Below, one piece after another: positions 1-8,597 of a stretch of DNA of 64,000 nucleotides (position 1 is the stretch's first letter; every line of letters begins with the position of its first letter). This DNA is from Chloroflexi bacterium HGW-Chloroflexi-10 (GTDB lineage Bacteria > Chloroflexota > Anaerolineae > Anaerolineales > Anaerolineaceae): the NCBI GenBank assembly GCA_002840755.1, contig PHBZ01000018.1:1-64000 (forward strand), given 5' to 3'. The position numbers were made by a program, and so were the translations under genes. The notes beneath the pieces are model-generated. The model searched no databases and was not told the origin of the DNA. It was given only the letters and a program-made list of their open reading frames with translations.

Positions 1-440
1 AATGGATTTTCAAAAAGAATGATCATCGAAAGAAAAAACGCAAGGGTCACCGAAGATACAACGATCACCCACGGAAGCAAATCTCGATCGCGGTCCCATT
101 TATGTAAAGTCACAGCCGAAGTAAAAGCGGACATCATCCAAGCCCAAAATACCAGAGAACCGGATTGTCCTCCCCACAATGCGGTTACTTTTAAATATAA
201 CGGCATTGAATTACTGGTAACATTGTAAACATACTGCACTTCATAATTACCATTGGTCAATAGCCAAATGATACAGAATGCCACCAGGGTAATTAATGGA
301 AAAGTAAGTAACAAAGCCAGGCGAGCACTTTCTACGTATTTATATTGGTTCTTTCGCTCACCTATGATTGCTGTGATAATCGCATAAATGGTGACAAGAA
401 AAGTAATCACCAGCGATCCAAATCCAAGATTGGCTACCAT
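1..440 (-). CDS. ccmF: CcmF, cytochrome c maturation / heme lyase subunit (N-terminal part)
   Basis: Translating the minus strand from an ATG at 438-440 gives an open frame that runs off the left edge, so only about 146 codons are seen. A GGAG lies just upstream. The product is hydrophobic, with helices near residues 6-26, 40-61 and 118-140. It carries the segment ALWGGQSGSLVFWAW near residues 87-101, which matches the conserved WGG heme-handling region of CcmF/CcmC-type proteins. CcmF is the membrane subunit that attaches heme to apocytochrome c in System I maturation. It lies 39 bases after ccmE on the same strand, the usual partner order. The rest of the gene, including the periplasmic histidines, is outside the window. 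Confidence 0.88.
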   Translation of the reverse strand, partial: MVANLGFGSLVITFLVTIYAIITAIIGERKNQYKYVESARLALLLTFPLITLVAFCIIWLLTNGNYEVQYVYNVTSNSMPLYLKVTALWGGQSGSLVFWAWMMSAFTSAVTLHKWDRDRDLLPWVIVVSSVTLAFFLSMIILFENP

Positions 441-479
441 AAAAACTCCATTGTGATGAATTTAGCTGTAATTCAATAG

Positions 480-995
480 TTAACTGCTGATTGATTGATC
501 CGGAACTGCTTCTTCATATTTTGTTGGACATTTCAAAAGCAGTTCTTCCGCATGAAAAATGCCATCTGCATCCAATTTACCTGTCATGATCGCCTGAGCT
601 TCGTTTCGCAAAAGATCAGGCATAACCCCTTCATATACGACCTTAAGCCGATTTAAGGATGGATTTTCCACTGCATTATGCAAAACCAAAGCCAATCCAC
701 CGGCACTTTCGATCTCAGCATTATCACCTGGTACGTGCGCAACTGTGAACTCAATCACAATATTGTCTGTGTCGTAAACGATAGTATCGCCAATAACAGC
801 GCCAGATATTCGGATTTCTCGATCAACCATTTCAGCCTGGCGTTCCATTAATTCATCCACGGTCAGAAAATATTGTGCGCCTGCCTGGGTATTTACCACA
901 ATCAAAAGAATGATTGCAGCAATAATCAAAGCACCACCAATAATAAATTTAGCCTGGTTACCTTTTACAACCGTTCCTTGTTTCACCTCGTCCAT
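480..995 (-). CDS. ccmE: CcmE, periplasmic heme chaperone, CxxxY variant
   Basis: A 171-residue protein with one membrane helix (about residues 17-36) and a beta-barrel OB-fold domain. It matches CcmE in its VVYEGVMPDLLR segment and in the C-terminal LDADGIFHAEELLLKCPTKY region. CcmE carries heme covalently from CcmC to the CcmF lyase on the outer face of the membrane. In the classical protein the heme-binding residue is the histidine of an HxxxY motif. Here that position is Cys156, giving CPTKY, a CxxxY motif known from archaeal and some sulfate-reducer CcmE proteins. The gene precedes ccmF on the same strand. The start ATG is preceded by an AGGAGGAT-like site. Confidence 0.92.
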   Translation of the reverse strand: MDEVKQGTVVKGNQAKFIIGGALIIAAIILLIVVNTQAGAQYFLTVDELMERQAEMVDREIRISGAVIGDTIVYDTDNIVIEFTVAHVPGDNAEIESAGGLALVLHNAVENPSLNRLKVVYEGVMPDLLRNEAQAIMTGKLDADGIFHAEELLLKCPTKYEEAVPDQSISS

Positions 996-1181
996 GAATC
1001 CTCCTGGTAATATACAACATTGACACTACTTATAATTATATTTTTCCACACTTTGATTAATTGAGCCTTAAATTCAGGCAATAAATCTAGTTTTATTATA
1101 TAAGTTGTACCAAATTTACCCGATTATATCATCCGAGTGTCACTTGAGGGTATTAGAGTAGTTGTACAAAAACAAACCAGC

Positions 1182-2402
1182 CTATTTTTCCCAGTTCACC
1201 TGATGCCTGGTTAATAACTCAACAATTTTTTGTGGTCTGGTTTGTATTCGTTTCATATTTTCCTTATTACCGGATACCTGCTCCTTTATGTATTCTGCGA
1301 TCTGCGCTGCTGCATTTGGTTTCCCAATTGCTTCGGCATTTTTTTGATATTCATTCAACAAAATGGCATCATTTTGAAATAAATGACAAACTTTCTCCAG
1401 AATTTCCAAACCATTATTGACAATAAAACCTGCTTGATTTTCTTCAACAAAAAGAGCATTTCCGGTTTCCTGGCCAGGAATTACATCGATTAAAAGTAAT
1501 GGTAAACCGCTGGCCAAAGATTCAGTAACTATCAAACCGCCAGCCTTCGAAATAATTAAATCAGCAGCTTTTAGGAATTTTGGCATTTGGTCCACAAATT
1601 CATAACAAAATGCGGGGACATGCCACTCCTCTTTCATCAATTCATTGTATAAATCCCTATCTTTTCCGGATACCATAACCAGCTGTATCTCAAACCCCGC
1701 ATGATTAAGCGCAAAAACACTTTCCATAAAATGTTCAACCCGTTTACTACCCACAACCAATATAGTGAGACGATTCAATTGCCATCCTAATTCTTGCCGA
1801 ATTTCTGCTTTACTCTCTGTGATGTGTTCAATTTGTGGGTGTACCGGAATACCCGCGACGAGAATTTGTTTTTCAACTAAGCCCGAGCGTAAGGCCAAAT
1901 CTTGTACCGTTTCATTAGGTACAATGCAGGTATGAACAGCGCGATTAAACCAAACAGAATGAACAGTTGCCAGATCGGTAACAACAGTAATTATCGGTAT
2001 ATCTGTTTTTCGAATTGTTAATACGGCTTCCAATGGCGCCAAATACAACGGGTATGTACTAATTACAATATCCGGTTGAAAGTCAATCAGGATATCTTTG
2101 ATTACATCATACAGTCCGACAATTAATATCGATTCAAGAATGGTAATAGGCACCAAAGCATCACTGACTTCATATCCAAACCGATAAAGTTCAGGTACTT
2201 CGCGCACCCAACGATCATACCCTGCTTGAGAATCGCGTAAGTAAAAAGGTGCTTGCTTTTGGTCCAAGGGGTTAACAATTTCAACATAAACATCTACACC
2301 CATATTCTCTTCCAATGCAGATTTTAGTGCATTAGCCGCGCTGCGATGACCAAACCCGGCATCAGCCGTTAGAATAAGCACTCTCTGTTGATTATTTAAC
2401 AT
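1182..2402 (-). CDS. MGDG synthase/UgtP-type glycolipid glycosyltransferase
   Basis: A 406-residue GT28-family protein. The N-terminus has LTADAGFGHRSAANAL, the glycine/histidine loop of the MGDG-synthase N-domain. The C-terminal half has VVGSKR and ISKAGGLIVTESLASGLP, the UDP-sugar-binding part of the GT-B fold, followed by PGQETGNA. The family transfers galactose or glucose from a UDP-sugar to diacylglycerol at the cytosolic membrane face. The acceptor and sugar cannot be told from sequence. The start follows an AAGGTG site. It lies 13 bases after pncC on the same strand. A second family member is at 42842-43993. Confidence 0.82.
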   Translation of the reverse strand: MLNNQQRVLILTADAGFGHRSAANALKSALEENMGVDVYVEIVNPLDQKQAPFYLRDSQAGYDRWVREVPELYRFGYEVSDALVPITILESILIVGLYDVIKDILIDFQPDIVISTYPLYLAPLEAVLTIRKTDIPIITVVTDLATVHSVWFNRAVHTCIVPNETVQDLALRSGLVEKQILVAGIPVHPQIEHITESKAEIRQELGWQLNRLTILVVGSKRVEHFMESVFALNHAGFEIQLVMVSGKDRDLYNELMKEEWHVPAFCYEFVDQMPKFLKAADLIISKAGGLIVTESLASGLPLLLIDVIPGQETGNALFVEENQAGFIVNNGLEILEKVCHLFQNDAILLNEYQKNAEAIGKPNAAAQIAEYIKEQVSGNKENMKRIQTRPQKIVELLTRHQVNWEK

Positions 2403-2415
2403 CCCACACCTTTTT

Positions 2416-2925
2416 CTAGAAATCCTCTGTTGGTAATTGATTCATTACAAAAGCCTTAATAATTTCTAATGCAAATTGAGCAGAATATTCCTTATTTTCA
2501 ATCCTGTTACCTTTCCAAATGCGTTTCCACGCCCAATGCCCCGTTTTGGCAGACAAACTGAACCAGACCAACCCAACTGGTTTTCCGGGCATTCCACCAC
2601 CTGGCCCGGCAATTCCGCTGATAGAGATACCAATGATATTCTCAAACGGTACTTCCCCTGAAAACAAATGCCTTACCCCCAAGGACATTTCCATAACTGT
2701 CTGCCGGCTAACAGCCCCATAAGCCTCTAAAGTCTCCGATTTTACACCTAAAAGTTTTTTTTTGGCTTCATAAGCATAAGTACTGACACCGCCAACATAA
2801 TATGCTGAGGACCCAGGAACATCTGTAATAATGCTGCTTAATAAGCCACCTGTGCATGATTCAGCTAAAACAACTTTCCATTGTGTATCATAAAGCAGTG
2901 TACCTATTTCAAAATTCAATTTCAA
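2416..2925 (-). CDS. pncC: Nicotinamide-nucleotide amidase (PncC / CinA C-terminal domain)
   Basis: 169 residues, the length of a stand-alone CinA C-terminal domain. Visible signatures are LAESCTGGLLSSIITDVPGSS near the N-terminus, YGAVS in the middle and ISGIAGPGGG later. These form the amidase active-site region that hydrolyses NMN to nicotinate mononucleotide in pyridine nucleotide salvage. The start is a TTG at 2923-2925 with GGGAG six bases upstream; no better ATG exists. The N-terminal MoCF-like domain of full CinA is absent. It probably forms a transcription unit with the downstream glycosyltransferase. Confidence 0.9.
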   Translation of the reverse strand: MKLNFEIGTLLYDTQWKVVLAESCTGGLLSSIITDVPGSSAYYVGGVSTYAYEAKKKLLGVKSETLEAYGAVSRQTVMEMSLGVRHLFSGEVPFENIIGISISGIAGPGGGMPGKPVGLVWFSLSAKTGHWAWKRIWKGNRIENKEYSAQFALEIIKAFVMNQLPTEDF

Positions 2926-3051
2926 TGTTTTCTCCCAAGACTATTAATCAATGTTTTTTACAGTAGTCAATAAATTGCCAAAACCATCACTATATAAATC
3001 AATTACGATCCCTTATAATCTACACTGGAATTATCACTCAAGGAGTTTGAA

Positions 3052-4380
3052 ATGCCAAGTGCCTCTTTTCACTTTCCAAAAGGTTTTTTATGGGGAACAG
3101 CAACTTCCTCTTATCAGGTAGAAGGTGGAAATCCGCTCTCAAATTGGAGCGAATGGGAAAAACAAGCTGGAAAAATTATTGGAAACCAAAAAAGCGATTC
3201 CGCCTGTGATTGGTGGTCCGGACGATGGAAAGAGGATTTTGACCGGGCTCAAGCAACGCACCAGAACACACACAGGATTTCAATCGAATGGAGCAGAATT
3301 CAACCTCAAGCAGACAGGTGGAATGAAGCTGCTATAGAGTATTACCGTGAAATATTGCGTGGTATGCATGAACGCGGTATTTTACCAATGGTTTGCCTGT
3401 TCCACTTCTCTGAACCATTATGGTTTCATGCCCGTGGGGGTTGGGAAATGCCCGATTCGGTTGATTTTTTCCTGAAATTTGTAGAAAAAATTATCCCTTC
3501 CATAAAAGATTTTTGCAAGTATTGGATAACAATAAACGAACCCAATGTTTATATTTACGAGGGCTACCTGGAGGGTCTTTTCCCGCCCGGAAAACAAGAT
3601 GCTCAAGCAGCATTTCTGGTTTTGAAAAATTTAGTCATGGCACATATCGGATGTTACCATATCATCCATCGCTTTCAGTCAGAAGCCAGAGTCGGAATAG
3701 CAATAAATTTTCGGGCTTTCTGGCCAAAATTCAATAAATCACCAATCGATGGACTCCTGGCCAAATTACTTCATCAAAATTATAACAATTCGTTTCTTGA
3801 TGGTGTGAATAAAGGAAAAATAAACTTTTTATTAAGACATGATCGAATTACAGTACAGGGAATTCAAAACGATTTTATAGGCGTTAATTATTATTCAGGA
3901 GATGTAGTTAATTTTTCATTTTCAAACTATAAGAAATATTTTTATAATCTGGAATACCCGGCGGGAAAAGAGTTGAGCGAAAATGGATTCATCGCAAATG
4001 TCCCTGAAGGAATGAGTATGGCCATTAAATGGGCTGCGTCCTTCAAACAACCAATAATCATTACAGAAAATGGAATTGAAGACTCTACAGACCTGCAAAG
4101 ACCAAAGTATATGCTTGAACATATTCATAAAATCTGGAGAGCAGCGAACTTAAACATTCCGATAAAAGGGTATTACCACTGGACTTTGGTAGATAATTTT
4201 GAATGGGACCGAGGATGGACGCAACGTTTTGGTTTATGGGGCTTAAACCGAGAAACCCAGGTACGGATTCATAGAAAAAGCGTCGATCTTTATGCCAAAA
4301 TTTGCCAGACAAACAGTATCTCATCCGATATAGTCCAACAATTCACACCTAACTTAATGACTAGATTTTTTCCAGAATAA
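3052..4380 (+). CDS. Glycoside hydrolase family 1 (beta-glucosidase-like)
   Basis: A 442-residue cytoplasmic TIM-barrel enzyme with no signal peptide. It opens with FPKGFLWGTATSSYQVEG, the GH1 N-terminal signature. The acid/base is Glu163 in TINEPNV and the nucleophile is Glu339 in IITENGIED. The C-terminal HWTLVDNFEWDRGW segment is the GH1 aglycone/sugar pocket. The family hydrolyses beta-linked gluco-, galacto- or fucosides; specificity is not resolvable here. The start has AAGGAG seven bases upstream. It is transcribed alone, divergently from pncC. Confidence 0.92.
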   Translation: MPSASFHFPKGFLWGTATSSYQVEGGNPLSNWSEWEKQAGKIIGNQKSDSACDWWSGRWKEDFDRAQATHQNTHRISIEWSRIQPQADRWNEAAIEYYREILRGMHERGILPMVCLFHFSEPLWFHARGGWEMPDSVDFFLKFVEKIIPSIKDFCKYWITINEPNVYIYEGYLEGLFPPGKQDAQAAFLVLKNLVMAHIGCYHIIHRFQSEARVGIAINFRAFWPKFNKSPIDGLLAKLLHQNYNNSFLDGVNKGKINFLLRHDRITVQGIQNDFIGVNYYSGDVVNFSFSNYKKYFYNLEYPAGKELSENGFIANVPEGMSMAIKWAASFKQPIIITENGIEDSTDLQRPKYMLEHIHKIWRAANLNIPIKGYYHWTLVDNFEWDRGWTQRFGLWGLNRETQVRIHRKSVDLYAKICQTNSISSDIVQQFTPNLMTRFFPE

Positions 4381-4398
4381 AAAAACTAAATTTGGCTA

Positions 4399-4427
4399 TT
4401 GACATATTAGAATTTAAATTCTATAAT
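4399..4427 (+). promoter_or_regulatory. Consensus sigma-70/sigma-A promoter
   Basis: TTGACA at 4399-4404 and TATAAT at 4422-4427 are separated by exactly 17 bases, a full match to the housekeeping consensus. It lies 36 bases before the start of the membrane protein at 4464, which also has a perfect AAGGAGG site at 4451-4457. Strong constitutive transcription is the inference. Confidence 0.85.
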
Positions 4428-4463
4428 CTCGCTATAGTTCATTTGTTCTAAAGGAGGTTATAG

Positions 4464-5207
4464 ATGTATACCAACGAAACACACCAATCAAATTCAGGTT
4501 TCTTTTCCAAAATCAAGAAGTTTCAAAATCCTTCAAGCATATTCTTTGCTGGAATTATCATCACTGCTCTAATTGCTTTCGAATCTTTTAATTACAGTAC
4601 AACGGATTTTGCTTTAAGGGATCTTTTAGGCGACCTTAGATTTTTAGGGATGCATTGGGCGACTATTCTAACAATTGCCTTTTGTGGGATTGATTTTGCA
4701 GGAATCGCCCGTTTGTTTACACCTGAACAAGAGGAAAACGAAACAAAAGAAGTTTGGTATCTGTTTGGCGCATGGTTACTCGCAGCTACAATGAACGCTG
4801 CACTAACTTGGTGGGGAGTATCTATGGCTATATCCACTCATGAACTGAAAAGTGCGGCAGTGATTGATCCCCAATTACTGTATCAAATCGTGCCTGTATT
4901 TGTAGCCCTTATGGTATGGGTAATCCGTATATTAATCATTGGCTCTCTTAGCGTCGCAGGAGATCGGGTATTTGCAGTAAAAAGACCCATTATTCAGCCC
5001 AGATCGCAACCACAGGTATATCAATCCGCAAACCAAAATTTAAAAGGGGCATCAACCAGTATGAATACGGGAACCAGACCATCTAGTAATCATAAAGGTC
5101 GCTCAACCATAGAACCACGTCCATTGATCAATAGACCTGAACCAACATACCAAAGTATGAATACGAAAAGTTCACACAATCAAACAACCACCCAACGAAA
5201 ATTTTAA
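4464..5207 (+). CDS. Unknown membrane protein with four helices and a disordered basic tail
   Basis: 247 residues. By eye there are four hydrophobic helices at about residues 26-43, 62-84, 98-122 and 140-164, then a C-terminal tail of about 75 residues rich in Ser, Thr, Asn, Gln, Pro and Arg, with no predicted fold. A conserved-looking stretch is ALRDLLGDLRFLGMHW followed by GIDFAGIARLF. I do not recognise the family. The gene sits alone behind a consensus promoter and a perfect ribosome-binding site, so it is probably well expressed. It ends in an inverted repeat shared with the convergent sensor kinase. No function can be assigned. Confidence 0.7.
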   Translation: MYTNETHQSNSGFFSKIKKFQNPSSIFFAGIIITALIAFESFNYSTTDFALRDLLGDLRFLGMHWATILTIAFCGIDFAGIARLFTPEQEENETKEVWYLFGAWLLAATMNAALTWWGVSMAISTHELKSAAVIDPQLLYQIVPVFVALMVWVIRILIIGSLSVAGDRVFAVKRPIIQPRSQPQVYQSANQNLKGASTSMNTGTRPSSNHKGRSTIEPRPLINRPEPTYQSMNTKSSHNQTTTQRKF

Positions 5208-5212
5208 ATAAC

Positions 5213-5265
5213 AATTAATAATAAAAATGAACAGCATTGACAGCTAACCATTTTTATTATTAATT
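5213..5265. terminator. Bidirectional terminator-like inverted repeat
   Basis: Two perfectly complementary 17-base arms, 5213-5229 and 5249-5265, flank a 19-base loop. The arms are AT-rich, supplying a U-run on either strand. It lies between convergent genes, and the stop codon region of the sensor kinase falls within the loop and right arm. Confidence 0.65.
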
Positions 5266-6617
5266 GGCAAAATAACACGAAAAATGGTTCCTTTTCCTTT
5301 TTCAGATTCCACTAGAATTTCGCCCTTGTGCTGCTGAACAATATATTGAGAAATCGATAATCCCAAACCAAATCCAGCATGACTGGATCTTGAGCGCGAT
5401 TTTTCCCCACGAAAGAACCGGTTGAAAATATGTTCAATATCTTCTTTAGCGATGCCCGGACCATTATCCTCTACCGAAAACTCCGCTTTGTCATCAATTT
5501 GAGTTAATTTAATACAAACTTTTCCGCCTTGTTTTGTATATTGCACTGCATTGCCGATCAAATTTAACATAACTTGTTTCATTCGATCACGGTCACCCAG
5601 GAAATTTATTTGGTCAAGATGTTCTAAACAAACACTTAGTTTATCGTCAGCCAATGTGTTCATATGGTGAAATACTTCATATACCAGTTCATCCAAAGGA
5701 AATAACTTGAAATCCATTGGTAAGTCGCCGCTTTCAGCCTGTGTCAATAAAAGCAAGTTGCCCACTAATCTGGTTAGACGATCCACCTCTGTTTCTATAC
5801 TTTGAATGGATTCTTCATCGATTTTTCCCATTTTTTTAACCAGCCCAATTTCCCCTTTTATTACTGTTAATGGAGTTCGTAATTCATGACTGACATCTGC
5901 AACCAACCGTTTTTGATTTCGCAATAATTGATCCAGTTTTTCCAAGGTATCATTAAAAGAAATTACGATTTGGATTATATCCTCATCAACACTTGCATCC
6001 GGCAAAGGTATCCTGCGGGTTAGATCGTTTGTTTCAGAGATCTCCCTGGCTGACTGCGTAACAAACACCAAGGGTAAAAGAGCCTGGCGTGAAAAGATAC
6101 CTGTACTTATAGAGGCAATAATAATACTTACAACCATTAAGACCACTAATATCATAGATAGCATGCGCTTGGTAAGGTTTATCATGGTAATATCCATCCC
6201 TATTTGCAATATGCCACCAGGGCCTCTTGCCGTTTGTAATGGAATGGATATAACTCTCACACTTGTACCTTGTATATTGCTAAATCCAATATATGGTTTG
6301 CCTTGTTGAATGCCTACTTTATCCAAAGGATCCAAATACCCAAATGGTTTGGATAGCAACAAATCGCCGCTGGCTCGCCATAACTGAATATATTCTGGCT
6401 CATCAGAAAACAAATTCAGTAATACCCTCTCATTAATCAAATTATTGCTATCTACACGAATTTTTTCAATGCTTTGGTTCGCAGACAATATCAATTTTTG
6501 ATCAACCGTATCGATTAAAACCAAATTTACCAATCCATAAATCAGCAGGCCGGAAACAATGAATAATAGACCGATTAAAACTGAAAAGAAGAATGTAAAT
6601 TTGGATTGTAAGGACAT
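5244..6617 (-). CDS. Two-component sensor histidine kinase
   Basis: 457 residues. It has a helix at about 8-33, an extracytoplasmic sensor domain at 35-150, a second helix at 152-172 and a HAMP linker to about 230. The HisKA domain holds phospho-acceptor His244 in DVSHELRTP. The ATP-binding domain has NLIGNAVQYT, VEDNGPGIAKED and GFGLGLSISQYIV. The layout is that of an EnvZ/PhoR-type kinase responding to an unknown envelope signal. Its ATG directly follows the TAA of the response regulator with no spacer, so the pair is translationally coupled. The terminator-like repeat at 5213-5265 closes the operon. Confidence 0.93.
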   Translation of the reverse strand: MSLQSKFTFFFSVLIGLLFIVSGLLIYGLVNLVLIDTVDQKLILSANQSIEKIRVDSNNLINERVLLNLFSDEPEYIQLWRASGDLLLSKPFGYLDPLDKVGIQQGKPYIGFSNIQGTSVRVISIPLQTARGPGGILQIGMDITMINLTKRMLSMILVVLMVVSIIIASISTGIFSRQALLPLVFVTQSAREISETNDLTRRIPLPDASVDEDIIQIVISFNDTLEKLDQLLRNQKRLVADVSHELRTPLTVIKGEIGLVKKMGKIDEESIQSIETEVDRLTRLVGNLLLLTQAESGDLPMDFKLFPLDELVYEVFHHMNTLADDKLSVCLEHLDQINFLGDRDRMKQVMLNLIGNAVQYTKQGGKVCIKLTQIDDKAEFSVEDNGPGIAKEDIEHIFNRFFRGEKSRSRSSHAGFGLGLSISQYIVQQHKGEILVESEKGKGTIFRVILPINNKNG

Positions 6618-7298
6618 TTATGGAAGTTCGCGTAATACGTATCCTACACCACGGACTGTATGTAGTAGTCGCATCTCCCCTTCTTCTTCTATTTTTTGCC
6701 TCAGGTAGCGGATATATACATCCAACACATTACTCTCGCCACCAAAATCATATCCCCACACACGGTCAAAAATAACGTCCCTGGTAAGTACTTGTCGTGG
6801 ATGGCGTAAAAACAACTCTAGCAAATCATACTCTTTTGCAGTCAGATTTATGACACGTTCATTACGTGTGGCTAATCGTGTTGATGTATCCAGTTCTAAA
6901 TCTGCAAAACTGAGCACCACGGAACGATCTGATTTTGTGCGTCTCAAAAGCGCGCGGATTCTGGCAGTCAACTCCTCAATTTCAAAGGGCTTCACCATAT
7001 AATCATCCACCCCTGCGTCCAGGCCCTGAACCCTATCCCGCGTTGCATCTTTAGCTGTTAACATAATAATTGGTAAATGGTCATCGTTTGAACGAATTCG
7101 GTCGCAAACTTCCAATCCATCCATTCCAGGGAGCATCCAATCTAAAACGATTAAATCCGGACGAAAACGTTGATATACCTGGTAACCTTCTTCTCCATCC
7201 AAAGCGGTTTCCACGTAATAGCCTTCGTATGTCAGGCTCCTTTTGAGAACCCGGACAATCGCAGGATCATCTTCTATTACTAAAATTCGTTCATTCAT
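6618..7298 (-). CDS. OmpR/PhoB-family response regulator
   Basis: 226 residues from the ATG at 7296-7298, which has AAGGG eight bases upstream; an in-frame TTG thirty bases earlier is less likely. The receiver domain has the acidic pair Asp10/Asp11, phospho-acceptor Asp53 in LIVLDWMLPG, and the conserved Lys in VKPFE. The C-terminal winged helix ends with HTVRGVGYVLR, typical of OmpR/PhoB DNA-binding domains. It partners the sensor kinase encoded immediately downstream. Targets are unknown. Confidence 0.94.
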   Translation of the reverse strand: MNERILVIEDDPAIVRVLKRSLTYEGYYVETALDGEEGYQVYQRFRPDLIVLDWMLPGMDGLEVCDRIRSNDDHLPIIMLTAKDATRDRVQGLDAGVDDYMVKPFEIEELTARIRALLRRTKSDRSVVLSFADLELDTSTRLATRNERVINLTAKEYDLLELFLRHPRQVLTRDVIFDRVWGYDFGGESNVLDVYIRYLRQKIEEEGEMRLLHTVRGVGYVLRELP

Positions 7299-7457
7299 CG
7301 AATACGCCCTTCCCAAAGAATTTCCCAAATAATAGATGAAATTTTTTTTACACTTTAATTAATTATACTCATAAGCCAAACATTGACTTTTATATGATAA
7401 TACCAGCCATGTATCCGATCAACAACAATGCGCAAAACCTGCGTTATAATCGAACAC

Positions 7458-8588
7458 ATGAGTGAAAATAAAATTTCTCCACCCCAGTGGATTAATCAAC
7501 CAGATAACTTTAAATTTATGGTTGATGATCTGTCTCAACAAAAATCCATTGCCGTGGATACTGAATCAAACAGTTTATATGCGTATGAAGAAAAAATCTG
7601 TTTAATCCAATTCTCAACTACATCAACGGATTATCTTGTTGATCCTTTAGCGTTAATTGATATTTCTCCTTTGGGTTTAATTTTTTCTGATACACAGATT
7701 GAAAAAATTTTTCATGCGGCGGAATATGACATCATGTGTCTTAAGAGGGATTTTAATTTCTCATTCAACAATATTTTTGATACGATGATTGCTTCAAGAA
7801 CATTAGGAAGAACTCAAGTTGGGTTATCTTCTCTACTTATGGAGTTTTTTAATTTTTCTGCAGATAAAAAATACCAACGTGCAGATTGGGGAAAACGACC
7901 TATTCAGGCTGATATGCTTCGCTATGCACAAATGGACACCCATTACTTAATAAAGATCCGAAATATCCTCGAAACTGAATTAATCGACAACCAACTACTC
8001 GAGTTAGCTCACGAAGATTTTCAGCGAACTTGTCGGGTCGATGCGTTTCAAGCCAATAAGAATGGGGATCAATACTGGAAATTATTAAAAGGTCGGCATA
8101 TCCCAGCTCAAAACGCATCTGTCTTGTTTATGTTGTATGAAACCAGAGAAGAATTAGCAAAAAAAGCAAACATACCTCCATTCAAGATTATCTCCAATAT
8201 TTCATTAGTTGAAACTGCAGTCAATTTGCCTCAAACAAAAGAAGACTTGGAATCTATTACAGGCCTGTCACCTAAACTTATCGAAAGATATGGTTCAAAA
8301 TTACTCTCTGCAATTGAAAAAGGATTATCGACAGAGCCGTTATATAAAAAGAATAAACAAAAACCAGCCGAAGATTATATAATGCGATATGAAAAATTAA
8401 AAGGCTGGAGGAAAAAAATCGCCGAATCCCTTAAAGTTGAATCGGATGTTATTTTACCGAAAGAATATCTTGACCATTTAGCCCATGATCCAGTATTAAC
8501 TCCGGAAAAAGTAAAATCTCTTATGCATGATATTCCTTACCGCTATAATCGTTTTGGGTCTGAAATTATTAAGCTTTTAAATGAATAA
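7458..8588 (+). CDS. rnd: Ribonuclease D (3'-5' exonuclease with HRDC domain)
   Basis: 376 residues from the ATG at 7458. The DEDD exonuclease motifs are visible: AVDTESNSL (Exo I), HAAEYDIMCLKRDF (Exo II) and YAQMDTHYL (Exo III, DEDDy type). An HRDC-like helical region follows, centred on the LFMLYETREELAKKANIPPFKI segment. RNase D trims the 3' ends of tRNA and other small RNAs. The start has no Shine-Dalgarno sequence, but TATAAT lies at 7445-7450, seven bases before the ATG, so the transcript may be leaderless. An upstream in-frame ATG at 7428 would precede that -10 box. The gene is followed nine bases later by a beta-CASP nuclease. Confidence 0.88.
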   Translation: MSENKISPPQWINQPDNFKFMVDDLSQQKSIAVDTESNSLYAYEEKICLIQFSTTSTDYLVDPLALIDISPLGLIFSDTQIEKIFHAAEYDIMCLKRDFNFSFNNIFDTMIASRTLGRTQVGLSSLLMEFFNFSADKKYQRADWGKRPIQADMLRYAQMDTHYLIKIRNILETELIDNQLLELAHEDFQRTCRVDAFQANKNGDQYWKLLKGRHIPAQNASVLFMLYETREELAKKANIPPFKIISNISLVETAVNLPQTKEDLESITGLSPKLIERYGSKLLSAIEKGLSTEPLYKKNKQKPAEDYIMRYEKLKGWRKKIAESLKVESDVILPKEYLDHLAHDPVLTPEKVKSLMHDIPYRYNRFGSEIIKLLNE

Positions 8589-8597
8589 GGAGGATTC

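Noticed and set aside
7384-7397. TTGACT followed closely by TATGAT upstream of RNase D
   Set aside because: Spacing is far too short for a sigma-70 promoter; the TATAAT at 7445 is the better -10 candidate.
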